The notes below the pieces were generated by a model. It was not told where the DNA came from and ran no database searches. It worked only from the letters and a program-made list of their open reading frames with translations. From Pseudeuparius sepicola (Eukaryota; Arthropoda; Insecta; Coleoptera; Anthribidae): DNA of 64,000 bases. Of the stretch, positions 10,993-23,080 are shown piece after piece (the stretch's first letter is position 1; every line of letters begins with the position of its first letter). The stretch is from NCBI GenBank assembly GCA_963920635.1, contig OY987300.1, forward strand, positions 59,310,915-59,374,914, in the 5' to 3' direction. The position numbers were made by a program, and so were the translations under genes.

Positions 10993-12152
10993 TAAAAATC
11001 TGTAATTTTTGTCCGATTTTATCCGTTTTTTTTCTAAAAATAGATCACAAAAAACTCTATTTTGGCGCAAAGTTTCAGATCTTAACCTCAATTTTCAAGG
11101 CCTACTATGAATTTTTTTCTAGTAAAAAAAATACGAAAACCCTTTAGCGTTTTTTTTTTTATTTAAAATCTGACAACACAGCGTTAATCAGGACACCCTG
11201 AAACTCCCATATACCAAATTTGAACAAAAAATACCATTCTGCAGGGTGTCAAAGTTGAGCAAAATAGGAATTTTACAGGCATCTGGCGAGTCAAGTGTGC
11301 CATGGAATCCCCTCAAAACAGTTGAATGGTCAATAGGACCACTCAATGTGTTGGTGTGCAAAGGTTCAATACAAAATATATAGAGTGTTCTTATCTGTGC
11401 CATCTCAAATTACTGAATTTTTGGAACTTTATATGGGTCAAAAATCGAGTATATCAAAACAGCTCCACACACTATAAACGAACTAAATCTAAAAAATACA
11501 GAAGCCTGTCAGTCAGTAAGTTCATATCAGCCGGTGTGCCACAACAGGAAACGCACATAAAATTTATAGTCTTAGACAATGAATTTGTTGAGAAAGGTCC
11601 AATAATTTAAATTGTTTTTATTTGTTAGTTGGCATTTTGTAAAGAAATACATTACTTTTGTGTTAATCAATATTTTTTCAATGATGCCACGGCACTCATG
11701 ACCCATATAAAGGTTCATAAAAATTCAGCATTTTGAGATGGTTCAAAGAAAAGTACCCTGTATATTTTTGTATTCAATCTTTGTACACCAACACTGTAAG
11801 TTGACCATCCAACTGTTTCGAAGTAATTCCATAGCACACTTGACTCGCCAGATGCCTGTAAAATTCCTATTTTGCTCAACTTTGACACCCTGCAGAATGG
11901 AACTCCCTGTGTATTTTTTGTTCAAATTTGGTATATGGGAGTTTCAGGGTGTCCTGATTAACGCTGTGTTGTCAGATTTTAAATAAAAAAAAAAACGCTA
12001 AAGGGTTTTCGTATTTTTTTTACTAGAAAAAAATTCATAGTAGGCCTTGAAAATTGAGGTTAAGATCTGAAACTTTGCGCCAAAATAGAGTTTTTTGTGA
12101 TATATTTTTAGAAAAAAAACCGGCTAAAATCGGACAAAAATTACAGATTTTA
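10993..12152. mobile_element. Foldback element, family A, full copy
   Basis: Arms of about 400 bp (10993-11400 and 11740-12152) are reverse complements with few mismatches, including poly-T stretches and the block CGAAAACCCTTTAGCG. The short centre carries unique sequence. Two other members of the family (18669-19460 and 35001-35800) share the block around the sequence AATCTGAC-ACACAGCGTTAATC and the GGTGTGCAAA block. Frames inside are arm artefacts. No protein is encoded, so mobility would depend on another element. Confidence 0.8.
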
Positions 12153-13244
12153 TGAGGGTGTCCAACATCAGAATGGGTCACACTGTATATGTCTATGGTA
12201 AAATGCATTATTTTATATTATTTACAAATTAAAATTTGGGTGAATTCGACGGGTACAGTTGGTTGCGTTTAGAACTATAAATAATGTTCCCCTTTTACAT
12301 CTACGGCACTGGAGGCTGTAGCCTGGATTTGCTTGATTCAGTGACGTAAATTTGATGACGTGTATGAAAACACTCACGAATTGTACTTTAGTGTCTTCGG
12401 CTAGAACAACAAACTTTATTTTTTGTAATGGCCCACCCTACGTTCTTGTTGCTTCTTCCGCATTTAAGGGAGATGGGAAAAATTGAAGTAAATATGTAGT
12501 TTTGCCTGCTGCACCCTTCGTATCAGCGTAGGTAGGTAATAAGCCTTCCTTCTCGTTTTCCCGGTGGCTTATATTGTTCCTGGCTCGCCAGTCCGACATT
12601 GTTTATGAGATCTTCCGAACAAGACAATTACGTATTCCCCGCCGCGTCTCGCCTAGAGCAAATAATAATTAATACATTTGCATTTACAGATGGTATCGAG
12701 CTTCCTCGTTCGGTGGTAACGCTAGGCGCTGGCCGACACTTCTCCGGGACCGTTTCCGCTCGGCCGGAATGCATGCACCTCACATTTGCGATATCAGCGC
12801 AACCAGATCCGTTGCGCCTGTATCGCTTTTCGCTTAGCGCACTGCGTGCGGTTTTTGATTTATTATGCGCGGCCTACGCGACCTGCATGCAGGACCCGAG
12901 GTTTGCCACTTCACGACAAAAATTGTGTTCGATATTGTTCTAGAACACAACAAATTGCTGGGCTATAACTCGAAATCGCCATCATTTCCACCGCTGATAC
13001 TTGAAATAGAAAATAATCGTGGCAGTTGCCGCGAAAAAGGAGACCACTTGTCTGGTGCAATGTTTGCATACTAACTGCACCATCTAGCTTCTGCAATTCC
13101 ACCCAATTTTGAGACCAACAACAATCACACAAAAAGCTTCTTCTGGGTAGAATTCTCAAAAATGTCGTCAATTATTTTTGATGGTTAGCTTATAAGGTTA
13201 CAATACAACAAACAGTATTTTCAGGTGTAATATAACAACTGGTG
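12153..13244. other. Non-coding DNA with a GC-richer core
   Basis: About 12680-12910 is GC-richer and non-repetitive. It contains a frame of 114 codons with no similarity to known proteins. Within the presumed labial neighbourhood it could be conserved regulatory DNA, but I see no diagnostic site. The rest is unremarkable. Confidence 0.35.
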
Positions 13245-13394
13245 TGCCTATTATCGATAATACCTTTCGTTAATTTTACGAATTATAATCCCAAAGCTGA
13301 AAATACCACGACTGCGCAGCAGGAGTGGTATTTTCTTAGCATTGGGATTATAATGAGTGGTAAATTAAGGAAAGGTATTATCTATTATTAGGCA
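13245..13394. repeat. Small palindromic (foldback) repeat
   Basis: Arms of about 65 bp pair around a centre near 13318. GATAATACCTTTCGTTAATT at 13256 pairs with AATTAAGGAAAGGTATTATC at 13366, and TATAATCCCAAAGCTGAAAA pairs with its complement near 13335. It ends immediately beside the next element's terminus. Confidence 0.7.
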
Positions 13395-14008
13395 TATGGA
13401 CCGGGAGATACTGACAGATTTTTGGACGTGATTTTACTCAGTATGCTTTGCAAAGGACATTATGTGGCACATATTCTCACAATAATAAGGTATGAATCAG
13501 AGAGTCTTCCTGGGTTCTTCATGTGAAAAACTGAGTTTTCAATTATTCGAAAAATATGCGTTTTGATATGATTTTATACAGGCTGCCATGTTTTTTATAA
13601 TGAAGTTCAAACAGAAAATTCCTCGGAAAACCATAGGCATACCGTTAGGGTGGGTCCAAAGGGCTATTATTGCCACGTGATCTTGTATTTTAATAATTAA
13701 TTTTTCCACGTTTCTGAACAGGCTGCCAATGAGAAGTATGCAAGTTCTTATTATGAAAATGCTGAAAAAAGGATGGCATACCTTTCGCGCATGTCCAAGT
13801 ACACTTTACATCGATTAACTCATTTAAATGATTAAATAACATTCAATTTAAACAGTACTTGTACATGCGCGAAAGGTATGCCATCCCTTTTTCAGCATTT
13901 TCATAATAAGAACTTGCATACTTCTCATTGGCAGCCTGTTCAGAAACGTGGAAAAATTAATGATTAAAATACAAGATCGCGTGGCAATAATAATAATAAT
14001 AATAATAA

Positions 14009-16683
14009 AGACATAGGACAAGTGACGGAATATATCAGAGGAGTTTCTGTTTTCGCAGGGCGTCTGAGGAGATACAAGGCTAGTAACAACAGGAAACGAG
14101 ACAACAAACTTTTTGAACGATCAGAAAAGGGTTTCCTAGCAGTTACTACCCTAGCAGAGAACAGGTCGACGGTTTCTGGAGAAATCAACTTGCCACACCA
14201 GGTCCATACAATGTCAGTGCAAGCTGGATCAGCGAAGAACGCGAGATGGGCCGGAACTATAGCCAGATGCAACACGAGCAATTCACAACCGCTGAGGTCT
14301 CCGATGTCATCAAGAATTCCCACAACTGGAAGGCACCAGGTCCAGATCATCTCCAAAATTATTGGATTAAGAAGTTGTGGTGCACACATGAACAGATAAC
14401 TACCTTAATTAATGAAGTCTTGCTCGATCCTCTGAAAATGCCATTGTTTCTTACACAGGGTGCAACCTACCTGTTACCAAAAGACCAGCGGAATACGGAT
14501 AACCCTGCCAAGTACCGCCCAATAACCTGCTTGCCTACGCTGTACAAGATAATCACATCTTGCCTTACGCAGCGAATATATGCTCACTGCGAGCGGAACA
14601 ACATCATTGCAATGCAGCAGAAGGGCTGCTCGAAGGGCGCAATGGGATGCAAAGAGCAACTCATCATAGACTCTGTCATCTGCAACCAGGCTCATTCCAA
14701 GCAACGAAACCTCCACATGGCTTATGTGGACTACAAAAAAGCATTTGATTCCGTACCTCACGACTGGCTCACAGGTATCTTAAAGCTGTATAAAATAGAT
14801 CATCATACAGTTTCCTTTTTAGAACACGTTATGACAACCTGGCGCACTAAGATACAACTCAAAACCTCAGACAGTAACATCGAGACCGACACAATCAACA
14901 TCCGAAGAGGGATTTTCCAAGGAGATTCACTCAGTCCACTGTGGTTCTGCATGGCGATGAACCCTCTATCACATCGGTTGAACTCTACAAAATATGGCTT
15001 CGCTATCAAAAGCAACAACGCAGAAGCGATCAAGTTGAATCACCTATTATATATGGATGATTTAAAACTGATCGCAGCAACCACAAACCAACTAACGCAA
15101 ATGCTTAAAATTGTAGAGGAGTTCTCCAGGGACATCGGAATGCTGTTTGGACTGGACAAGTGCCGCACCCTTAATATCATCCGGGGAAAGCTCGAACAAA
15201 GCGCACACGAGATGCAGGACGGCAAGGAGATCGAAGCAATGAGCAAGGGAGATACATACAAGTATCTCGGGATAAAACAAGCTCAAAGGATAGACCATCG
15301 AACAATGAAGACTGATTTAATGAATGAATTCATCAAGAGAGTAAGACAAGTAGTGCGAACTGATCTTAACAGCAGGAATTTGTTTAAGGCCCTGAACACG
15401 TATGCGTGCTCTGTACTCAGCTATTCGTTCGGAATAGTGAATTGGACCAACACGGACATCAACAACCTGCAACGAAAAGTTAGGACACTACTGACAAAAG
15501 CTCATAAACATCATCCCCGTAGCGCCGTAGAAAGAACAACTCTGCCACGTCAACTAGGAGGAAGAGGATTGGCAGATCTCAGCAAGCAATTGGACCAACA
15601 AATATTAAATCTGCGTAATTATTTCTACAGGCAGGCCAACAGCTCCACACTACATAGGGCTATATGCGGAGCAGACGTCTCAACACCGCTACGTCTGACG
15701 GAACACGAGCGTCAAAATCACCACCGAACCGACAACGATAAACTACAGAGGTGGTTGGAGAAGCCGCTGCACGGGAGGCATCCTAATGAGGTTAACCAGG
15801 AACATGTCGACAAGTTAGCGTCGAACTATTGGCTGACCTCGGGACGAATGTTCCCCGAGACGGAAGGCTTCCTACTGGCCATACAAGATCAGGTTATACC
15901 AACTCGCAACTACCTAAAATTCATTGTAGGAGATGCATCGGTAGTGGATGACAGATGCAGATACGGGTGCCCAACTTCAGAAACAATCCAGCACATAACA
16001 GGAGGATGTCAGATGTTCGCATCAACGGAATATAAGGAACGACACGATTCGGTTGCCAAGATCTTGCACCAGGAACTGGCGGAAAAGCTGCTGCTTGTGC
16101 AGGCAGAGAGGGTCCCATGTTACAACTACACACCTGAGCCTGTTCTTGAGAACAGCAACTACAAGATGTACTGGGATCGTACAGTTCTGACAGATCAACG
16201 AGTTGCCCATAACAGACCGGACCTTATAATAGTTGATAAAATTTCTAGGCAGACAACTCTGATTGATGTGGCCATCCCGAACAACAACAACCTGCGTGTG
16301 AAGCAAGTCGAGAAGATCGCGAAGTACAGAGATTTAGAAGAACGAATTAAAAGGCAATGGGAAATGGAGAACGTCCAGACGATTCCAATCATCATGTCAA
16401 CAACTGGTGTTATACCAAAAAGTTTGCTGAGAAACATCAAGGAGCTGGGTCTAACTGATAGTCTTTACAGGTCCATGCAGAAAGCGGTACTACTTGCGAC
16501 AGCCCGAACCGTCAGGAAATTCATGGGGAATTCAGGATCATCCAACAACATCAATGTCACCTAAGGCCCGATAACATGGCAAGGGTCTCGTCCGAGCCAG
16601 ATCCTTTTGGTATCCGGGATACCCGGGATCTGAGTGAATGTTCCCCGTAGAGGGAGTGCGAATGCCTTTTGGCTAAGTCGAGA
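14009..16683 (+). mobile_element. Dong/R4-type non-LTR retrotransposon in a TAA microsatellite, 5' truncated
   Basis: The element is bordered on the left by about eight TAA units (13985-14008) and on the right by five more (16684-16699). R4-clade elements of the Dong group are known to insert into TAA repeats. It encodes a reverse transcriptase joined to a restriction-like endonuclease (see the coding entry) and has a short GC-richer 3' UTR (16565-16683). The 5' part is missing: the frame begins directly at the repeat, upstream of the RT domain, without a start codon. Truncation from the 5' end is the normal outcome of target-primed reverse transcription. Confidence 0.75.
14010..16564 (+). 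pseudogene. Dong/R4-like reverse transcriptase plus restriction-like endonuclease, one frameshift
   Basis: The frame from 14010 gives the pre-RT basic region (RRYKASNNRKRDNKLF); near 14130-14165 the reading shifts to the frame that contains FWRN and continues to the stop at 16564. Counting from the ATG at 14246 (772 codons): RT block with VDYKKAFDSVPHDWL at about 161-175 and the catalytic YMDD at 269-272. A CCHC zinc motif follows (C-x3-C-x7-H-x4-C, 571-588), then the restriction-like endonuclease with RPD at 657-659, a second acidic residue D674 and lysines at 690-694. This order is typical of R2/R4-type elements, which nick their target and prime on it. Apart from the 5' loss and the one frameshift, the frame is open, so the copy is fairly young. 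Confidence 0.75.
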
Positions 16684-16765
16684 TAATAATAATAATAATT
16701 TATTTAATTCTTTAGGCTAGTGACAATGGACTAGGTAGAACAGGTCAAATGGCATTTAAAGAAAT
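16684..16765 (-). repeat. Very short LINE 3' tail
   Basis: After the TAA units comes TTTATTTAATTC and about 60 further bases before the host transposon resumes at ATTGCCC. The same (TAA)n-TTTATTTAAT junction forms the end of the CR1-like LINE at 40741. I read this as the 3' tip of such a LINE, inserted on the - strand, whose TAA tail then served as the target of the Dong-like element. Confidence 0.45.
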
Positions 16766-17033
16766 TGCCCTTTGGACCCACCCTAACGGTATGCCTATGG
16801 TTTTCCGAGGAATTTTCTATTTTGAACTTCATTATAAGACGCATGGCAGCCTGTATAAAATCATATCAAAACGCATATTTTTCGAATAATTGAAAACTCA
16901 GTTTTTCACATGAAGAACCCAGGATGACTCTCTGATTCATACCTTATTATTGTGAGAATATGTGCCACATAATGCCCTTTGCAAGGCATACTGAGTAAAA
17001 TCACGTCCAAAAATCTGTCACTATCTTCCGGTC

Positions 17034-18668
17034 TAATACCACGAGTTGTATTTAAAAGGAGAATTTAACAACTGCAAATAGTTAGTTTGACAGCTGCTGT
17101 CATTTAGATTAAACTTTCGGTTCTGAATATGTTATGGTTTAGCGTAACTAGGACGTAACTAAGAGAGTAGGATTTCAGCGATTATTTCCCTCATACTGCT
17201 TGCATCCAATAAGGTAGCTCCTTCCATAAAAATCCAACCAATGATATGCCTCTGCTAGCGATAATATGCACTAGTGCAATTACCGGCAATTGCACTTGTG
17301 CAAATTATCGTTTCGTTGCTTAGCAACCGCGAATCAGTTGGATACAAACACGTACCTACTTCTTAAAGTTTGTGTGTTTCACACTGTTCTAAATTATGCA
17401 GCTTATAAATTATGTTGCGGTATTATTAAGCATTATATCAATGAATTTATATAACTTTTACATTGCTAAATTCTTGTTATTTAGACCTCCCCCTCCGTTT
17501 AAATTTATGGCACATTCAGAAAATAAACCAACGCCGACAGGGTGTAGGTATAATCGCATTTGCCTTGGATACCCAAGCGTCGTGTTTGTTTACTCGAACG
17601 CTACAGTCGAAGCTGTCAATAAACTCGTTCAAAATGAGTCGTTTTGGAAATGTAAACAGAAAAAAATAATACAGAAATTATTAAATCGTATTCGTGAAAT
17701 AATCTCGACAAATACCACTCGTGCCGGAAATTTTTCTAGACAATTTTATTCTCAAGCCCTATTTTGCCCATTAGCAAAACCACTCGTACAAATTGGGTTT
17801 TTATTTTAGAGATAAAATAAAATAAAAGCCCAATTTATACTCGTGATCTTTCTAGGCGAAATAGTGCTTTCGATAAAATTTCCGGCACTAGTGATATTAC
17901 ATACGAAAATACACTAGTGGTATTATCGCTGAAATCATCACCTGATTGGTTAATATTTCAAAAATCATATCATTTCATTGGTTCATATTGGCGTTGAATT
18001 CTCATCTAAATAAAATTCAAATTAAAATTCATTTTTTTTATGTTTACTTCTTTATTTCATTTAAATATTGCCATGTTTACCCTTTAAGAAATCAAAATGG
18101 AAGACCTGTGATTTCCTCTGCAAAATAGTTTCTAATATCCTACGTCAGTAATCTGATGTGATCGAGCTGTAATATACGAATGTAGAAACCCTATAGATAT
18201 GACTATATGATGTCGTTTAAGAAGAGTTTCTTCTTTTTCTTCTTAGCTTGAAGTTCATCGCCCAGACCAGTGTAGGATAGTAGGATGAAGTAAATACTTT
18301 GTGAATATGGCAACTTAAATAGCATTGCATTTTTTACATACTTTATATTCTCATATTATACTAAATCAATTATATCTGTGGTAGGCTAACGCTTGTATAT
18401 CTTTATTTTCAGGTCTCGTGACTCAACTTAACTTCCTTATATCAAAACTTTGTGATCTCCTTATTTTGTCCCGGGGCACACCAATAGACATTTGTGTGCC
18501 AAGGCACTAAACTCAGCTTTTTATAACTAATGTAGAATTTAGTTGCCGAAGCCTGCAAGGCCAAGGCAAATAAAGCACATTTTCTGATCTAGATTGAACT
18601 CGTTGGACTACGTTGCAAATGATTTGCAGGCGACCTCTGGCCAATTTATTGCAGTCTACATAATACCG
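17034..18668. other. Non-coding DNA with a 42-bp near-palindrome
   Basis: A frame of 137 codons at 17396-17809 matches nothing I recognise and is low-complexity at its start. At 17269-17310 CGATAATATGCACTAGTGCA pairs with TGCACTTGTGCAAATTATCG around an ACCGG centre. A second CACTAGTG-rich stretch near 17880-17930 suggests relics of a related small repeat. No gene is supported. Confidence 0.4.
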
Positions 18669-19460
18669 GGCGTTTTTAAATAAGTGACCGACATTTCAGA
18701 GAACGATTCCTCAGGTATTTTATGATAAAAATTGGGGGGAGATATAGCCTCCCCAGAAATGTCTGGAGATAACTTTTTTGTTAAAAATTTAATCTTAACC
18801 ACTTCAATTCTACCGGCAATTTGTGTAAAGAGAGCTTAGAAAACCGCTTCTTTCGACCTTCCTACCGTTGTGAAAATGCAAATCCAGGGCCGGCTACCAT
18901 TTTTCTTATAGTCATTTAGCAATATTTTTGTTTAAAATCTGACACGCACAGCGTTAAATCTTAAATCCGGACACTCAAAAACCTTCGTATACGAAATTTG
19001 AACAAAACAAATATAGGAAATTCCATTCAGAAGCGTGCCAAACTTGAGCAAAATAAGAATTTTATAAAGGCAAGTCAAATGTTCCACGGAATTATCTCAA
19101 AACAGTTAAATGGTCAACAGCAACACTCAAAGAGTTGGTGTGCAAATAATCAATAAAAAATATACCTACTTACTAGATATTTTTCTCTCAAAATGCTGAA
19201 TTTGTATGAAACTTTATACGGGTCGATGACGCTCTGGAATTTTTGAAAAAAACCTTCATACATTAAAAAGTAATTTCTTGTTCCAAACAACAAGTACAAA
19301 ACCATTTAAATTATTGGGCCCTTATCAACACAACCACTGTCTAAGATGATTCCTGTTGTGGCACACCACCAACCTTAACTCATCTGCACTTACTGAGATG
19401 GCAGGCTTCTTTAATTTTTAGACGTACATAGTGCGTTTATTTCTGGTGCGGATTTGATAT
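18669..19460. repeat. Foldback element family A, truncated and rearranged copy
   Basis: 18900-19200 aligns by eye with the left arm of the copy at 10993-12152 (shared blocks TTAAAATCTGACA, CAGCGTTAA, TTGAGCAAAATA, GTTGGTGTGCAAA). 19290-19400 matches the centre of that copy but in reverse orientation (GTTGTGGCACACC against GGTGTGCCACAAC). The right arm is missing. 18660-18900 resembles the outer arm of the copy at 35001-35800. Confidence 0.65.
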
Positions 19461-19528
19461 ATGTAGTCAAATTTTGACCTGTATAGTTTCAAAAACTGCA
19501 AATAATTTTATAATTCGTATGGGACCTA

Positions 19529-20640
19529 CAGGGTGTTCCGCATAAGAACCGACACAGAGCAGAAGCATACAGAGGAGGCCAAAATAAGGTGATTTAACGC
19601 AACTTACCTCTATACTAAGCACCCCTGAGAAGTTATAAGCCTTGAAAATGAGCTTTGAAATTTCGAAAAAAATCAATATCTCAGTTATTTTTGAACTTGG
19701 AAAAAGCAAATTTGGTACACGTTGTGGGTGTACCAAGGGCATTAATCGACAGAAAACATAGTTCAATTGTACCGCATTTTAAAGGGTTGATACTGACCCT
19801 AAAAACGTGACAGAACTTTTTTGTCCGTTGGCGGACTTACAAAATTGTTACTTTGTCTTATGAAGAATTTAATTATAAAACTTTTTTTACTCTTGTTATT
19901 TTTTAAAAATCTTTATCGCTTTCGCCAAAAACGCGAATAACTGAAAACACGATTGCAGATGTGATATTTAAAATCTTTGAAAATTCAAAAGTTGGCTATG
20001 AAATTAAACGTTAAACTTGAATAACAACCATTTAATGGAAAAATAATCTAAACAACAGGAATAACAATCATTTGCACTGGAGATGAGTTATTTTAGAAAT
20101 TATTTAAAATGGCCCCGTTTTCTCTGAGGCATAAATTTATTCTTCGTCGAAAATTACTAAAACAATTAGGTACTTAAATTAAATGATCTTTTTCCTAATA
20201 GTCAAGTATGACATTTAATTTCATAGCCAACCTTTGAATTTTCAAAGATTTTTATATAGGTACCTATCACATCTGCAATACGTGTTTTCAGTTATTCGCG
20301 TTTTTGGCGATAGCGATAAAGTTTTTCAAAAAATAACAAGAGTAAAAAAAGTTTTAGAATTAAATTCTTCATAACACATAACAAAAAGTTTTATCACATT
20401 TTTAGGGTAGGTACATCACTCTGTATCAACCCTATAAAATGGTACAATTTAACTATGTTTTCTGTCGATTAATGCCCTTGGTACACCCACAACGTGAGAT
20501 GCCTATTGATTTTTTTCGAAATTTTAAAGCCCACTTTCAAGGCCCATAACTTCTCAGGGGTGCAACTTAGTATAGAGGTAAGTTGCGTTGAACCACCATA
20601 CGCCCTGTATGCTCCTGCTCTGTGTCGGTTCTTCTGTCCT
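19529..20640. mobile_element. Foldback element, family B
   Basis: CAGGGTGTTCCGCATAAGAA at the left pairs with the GGTTCTTCTG end near 20635, and arms of about 500 bp (19529-20020 and 20160-20640) are imperfect reverse complements, with matched blocks GAACCGACACAGAGCAG and TTCAGTTATTCGCG. The longest frames inside are arm reads. It ends only about 100 bp before the labial exon, inside the intron that precedes it. Confidence 0.75.
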
Positions 20641-20744
20641 ACCTTACGATTTTTAGGAAAATATTCCCCCGTTATCTCTAAAATAAAGAGATGTAACCTA
20701 AACTCCGCATTATTATAATAATTTCACCCGCTATTCTGTTACAG

Positions 20745-21187
20745 CCCCAAAGGTCCCCGTGACCCTGTCGGACTATTCTCCGGTCCAAGCCGCCAGCCTG
20801 GACTCTGCGGCGCAGAGCCCCGCCTCCCGGTCCGCCTGCCTGGGCTCGAACGCCTCCAGCCTGCTCAGCCTCAACTGCCTCAACACCGGCCGCACCAACT
20901 TCACCAACAAGCAGCTCACCGAGCTGGAGAAGGAGTTCCACTTCAACAAGTACCTGACGCGGGCGCGCCGCATCGAGATCGCGTCCGCGTTGCAGCTGAA
21001 CGAGACCCAGGTGAAAATCTGGTTCCAGAACAGGCGGATGAAGCAGAAGAAGAGGATGAAGGAAGGTCTGATACCACCCGAACCTATAGTGAACGCGCGG
21101 AGCACGTCCAGTTCGCCGACGTCGACAAGTGTGGCGCAGAGCGACGCGCCGATCGGTAGCAACGAGAATAGCAGAGAATCAAACTAG
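20745..21187 (+). CDS. lab: labial (Hox1) homeobox protein, last exon
   Basis: A 3' splice site (TTCTGTTACAG) ends at 20744 and the exon reads to a TAG at 21185-21187, giving about 147 codons with the first codon completed by the upstream exon. A serine-rich linker is followed by a complete 60-residue homeodomain starting [20 protein letters not shown]. Helix 3 reads [16 protein letters not shown], with the DNA-contacting Q50 and N51. The N-terminal arm [20 protein letters not shown] and the [18 protein letters not shown] segments are the labial/Hox1 signature and separate it from proboscipedia and Deformed. Labial is a nuclear transcription factor for the insect head (intercalary segment) and midgut. 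The exon carrying the YKWM hexapeptide is not visible and presumably lies left of the window or was missed. A candidate AATAAA lies at 21651. The exon is GC-rich against AT-rich surroundings. Confidence 0.95.
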
Positions 21188-22448
21188 AGTGGGTCGTAGA
21201 GTCATAACTAGATTGCAAATCAATATGTTTTACTTGAACATTTCATCGGAATGTGGCAGATTCAGGCTCAGCTATAGCGAATCTACAGTAGCCTTCATGT
21301 TGGATTTCGATTGACTATGATCACAGAATAAGTAGCTTCGCAACAGAAGCCTCCTTAGGGACATGTGTCAAATATAAGGGAGTCTCCATTTCAATTCTCG
21401 TAAAAATAGTACCTTAAACATAAATTTGGTCCTATAACTCTCGTTCGTTCATTTAAATTCGACCTCAAAGTAAGCTATGATAGTGAAAACGTATGTCTCT
21501 ACTCGGGTAATTTTTTTCGTTACTGCTGCCACGTAAACAAATTTGGTGTTTGAGACAAGATCTTTGCTTCTCAATCTGATAACCCGAGTCCAAACCCCAA
21601 CCCTCAATTGTTTTGTGAATATGGGTTGATAATTTTTAACTTTAGAGAATAATAAATAGAACACATTTTAAGAAACATTACAAAAATGGTTGAAAATTAT
21701 CAAATGACCCCTACCTCGTTCCAAACATTTCTCGGACATGAGGCTTAGTATTTATTTCATTTTTCCAAAATCGTCTCTAAGTTGTTTATAGGAACTTGTA
21801 AAATAGTGTTCTAAATTCGGCCACACAAAGAAATAGTAAGGTGTTATTTCCAGAGAACTAGAGGGGGGAGAATACGCTTCAAGCTGGGCGAACTGCCTAA
21901 TAAAAGAGGCGGCCATATTGATATCAGTTTATTCATGGGCGTATCATTGGTTTGGTCAAAAATATAAAGTAGGAAATTCATGACCTGGAAGATAAAAATC
22001 TACTTTCGTTGTTAGGTACAATGTAAGTAATGATAAGTAGACACGATATATTTATTTGTTTTTGTAACAAAAACATTTCATAGCGCATATATGCGCCTGA
22101 CTCGAAAAATATCCAACGTATATCTAAATTGCAATTTTTAAAACACTTTACTTGCCAACCTGTGGGGATTATATATATAATACCGAGGTAAAGTTGTAAA
22201 ACACATTTTTAGATACTTTTCCTAGTAATCTTAGGTAATCTATAGAATGCTTGATTTCATACTTTGCCGGTGACACATACGAATTGCAAATCCATGCTCC
22301 AAACATTTTTCTGTCTGGTCCAGAAACAGACTTGGGACTGCAGATTGCTTTAGAGCTCTTCGTCCTTGTTCACCATGATACCACGATGCACATTAAAGGG
22401 ATCCAGCAGCAAAATGTTTTGATCAAATAAGTATATTTGACCTCCAAG
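21188..22448. other. labial 3' UTR and downstream DNA
   Basis: No frame is supported. AATAAA at 21651-21656 is a candidate poly(A) signal for labial. The remainder is AT-rich and unremarkable. Confidence 0.4.
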
Positions 22449-22628
22449 TGTCGACTGACGTATTAATAAGACTTCTCACGGCTATAGCTTCATATTCTGA
22501 AAAGTAGATGGCGCCTATGATCAACAATGTATTTTGCATTGTATTTTCTCTCCGGGAAGCGCATGGTGAGCCAGAGAACTGTCAAACATGCCAGTCGTGA
22601 GCAGTCTTTACTAATACGTCAGTCAACG
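22449..22628. mobile_element. MITE with CGTTGACTGACG termini, copy 1
   Basis: The left end TCGACTGACGTATTAATAAG pairs with TACTAATACGTCAGTCAACG at the right. The 180-bp body (blocks CTTCTCACGGCTATAGCTT, CTCCGGGAAGCGCATGGTGA) is shared with the copy at 24445-24625. It has no coding capacity. Confidence 0.75.
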
Positions 22629-23080
22629 CTCCAAGTCTCATGAGTCCCCAAATTAAGAATTTTTAACAACATCTTGGGGAAATCTGCAATAATTGTATTA
22701 TTATATTACTATTAAGTCATACAGATGCGTGCCTATGCGTCCAAAATTCCAATTATTGTTTTTACTAAACTTACCGATAAAATGATACTCCCGGAATTCG
22801 CCTAGATTCATAATTTTTACAGCTTGGTACTGCATACGACATTTTCACGTAAAATGCGTCCAAAAACACTAAAAAATCTGAAAATACACTACCTGTCACA
22901 ACAATCTGCAAACGTCAAAACTAGGTTGCAATATGGCGGCGCTAGGTCTACCTTTGGCCTGGCCCTCTGTTGGCGTCCCCGAGAAACCATATGCGCAGTA
23001 GGTCCAAGCGAGTTCTCCCACCCTCTAGTTCTCTGATCATGTCGTAAGATCTCGGAGGAAATTCGTGTTAGGAGTTTAGG

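Larger units (their letters stand above)
13399..17033. mobile_element. GACCGGGAGATA transposon, copy 1, split by a retrotransposon
   Basis: The left end is GACCGGGAGATACTGACAG and the right end CTGTCACTATCTTCCGGTC. The left arm and central hairpin (13399-13990) and the right arm (16765-17033) together equal the 881-bp uninterrupted copy at 23198-24078, which is a near-complete palindrome with arms over 400 bp. TA follows the right end; the left flank has drifted to TG. The body is interrupted at the GGCAATAAT site by a LINE tail and the Dong-like element. It encodes nothing itself. Confidence 0.8.

Noticed and set aside
11188..11986. Several 60-95 codon frames
   Set aside because: They are reads of the two arms of a foldback element, mirrored on both strands.
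12599..12943. 114-codon open frame in a GC-richer stretch
   Set aside because: Two other frames are open over the same DNA, as expected from composition, and no motif or splice context supports a protein.
17396..17809. 137-codon open frame
   Set aside because: No recognisable domain; its start is low-complexity and it lies among small repeats.
20741..20744. Taking the labial coding start at the GTG at 20759
   Set aside because: An in-frame reading continues left to a clear splice acceptor, and labial homeobox exons are internal or terminal, not first exons.
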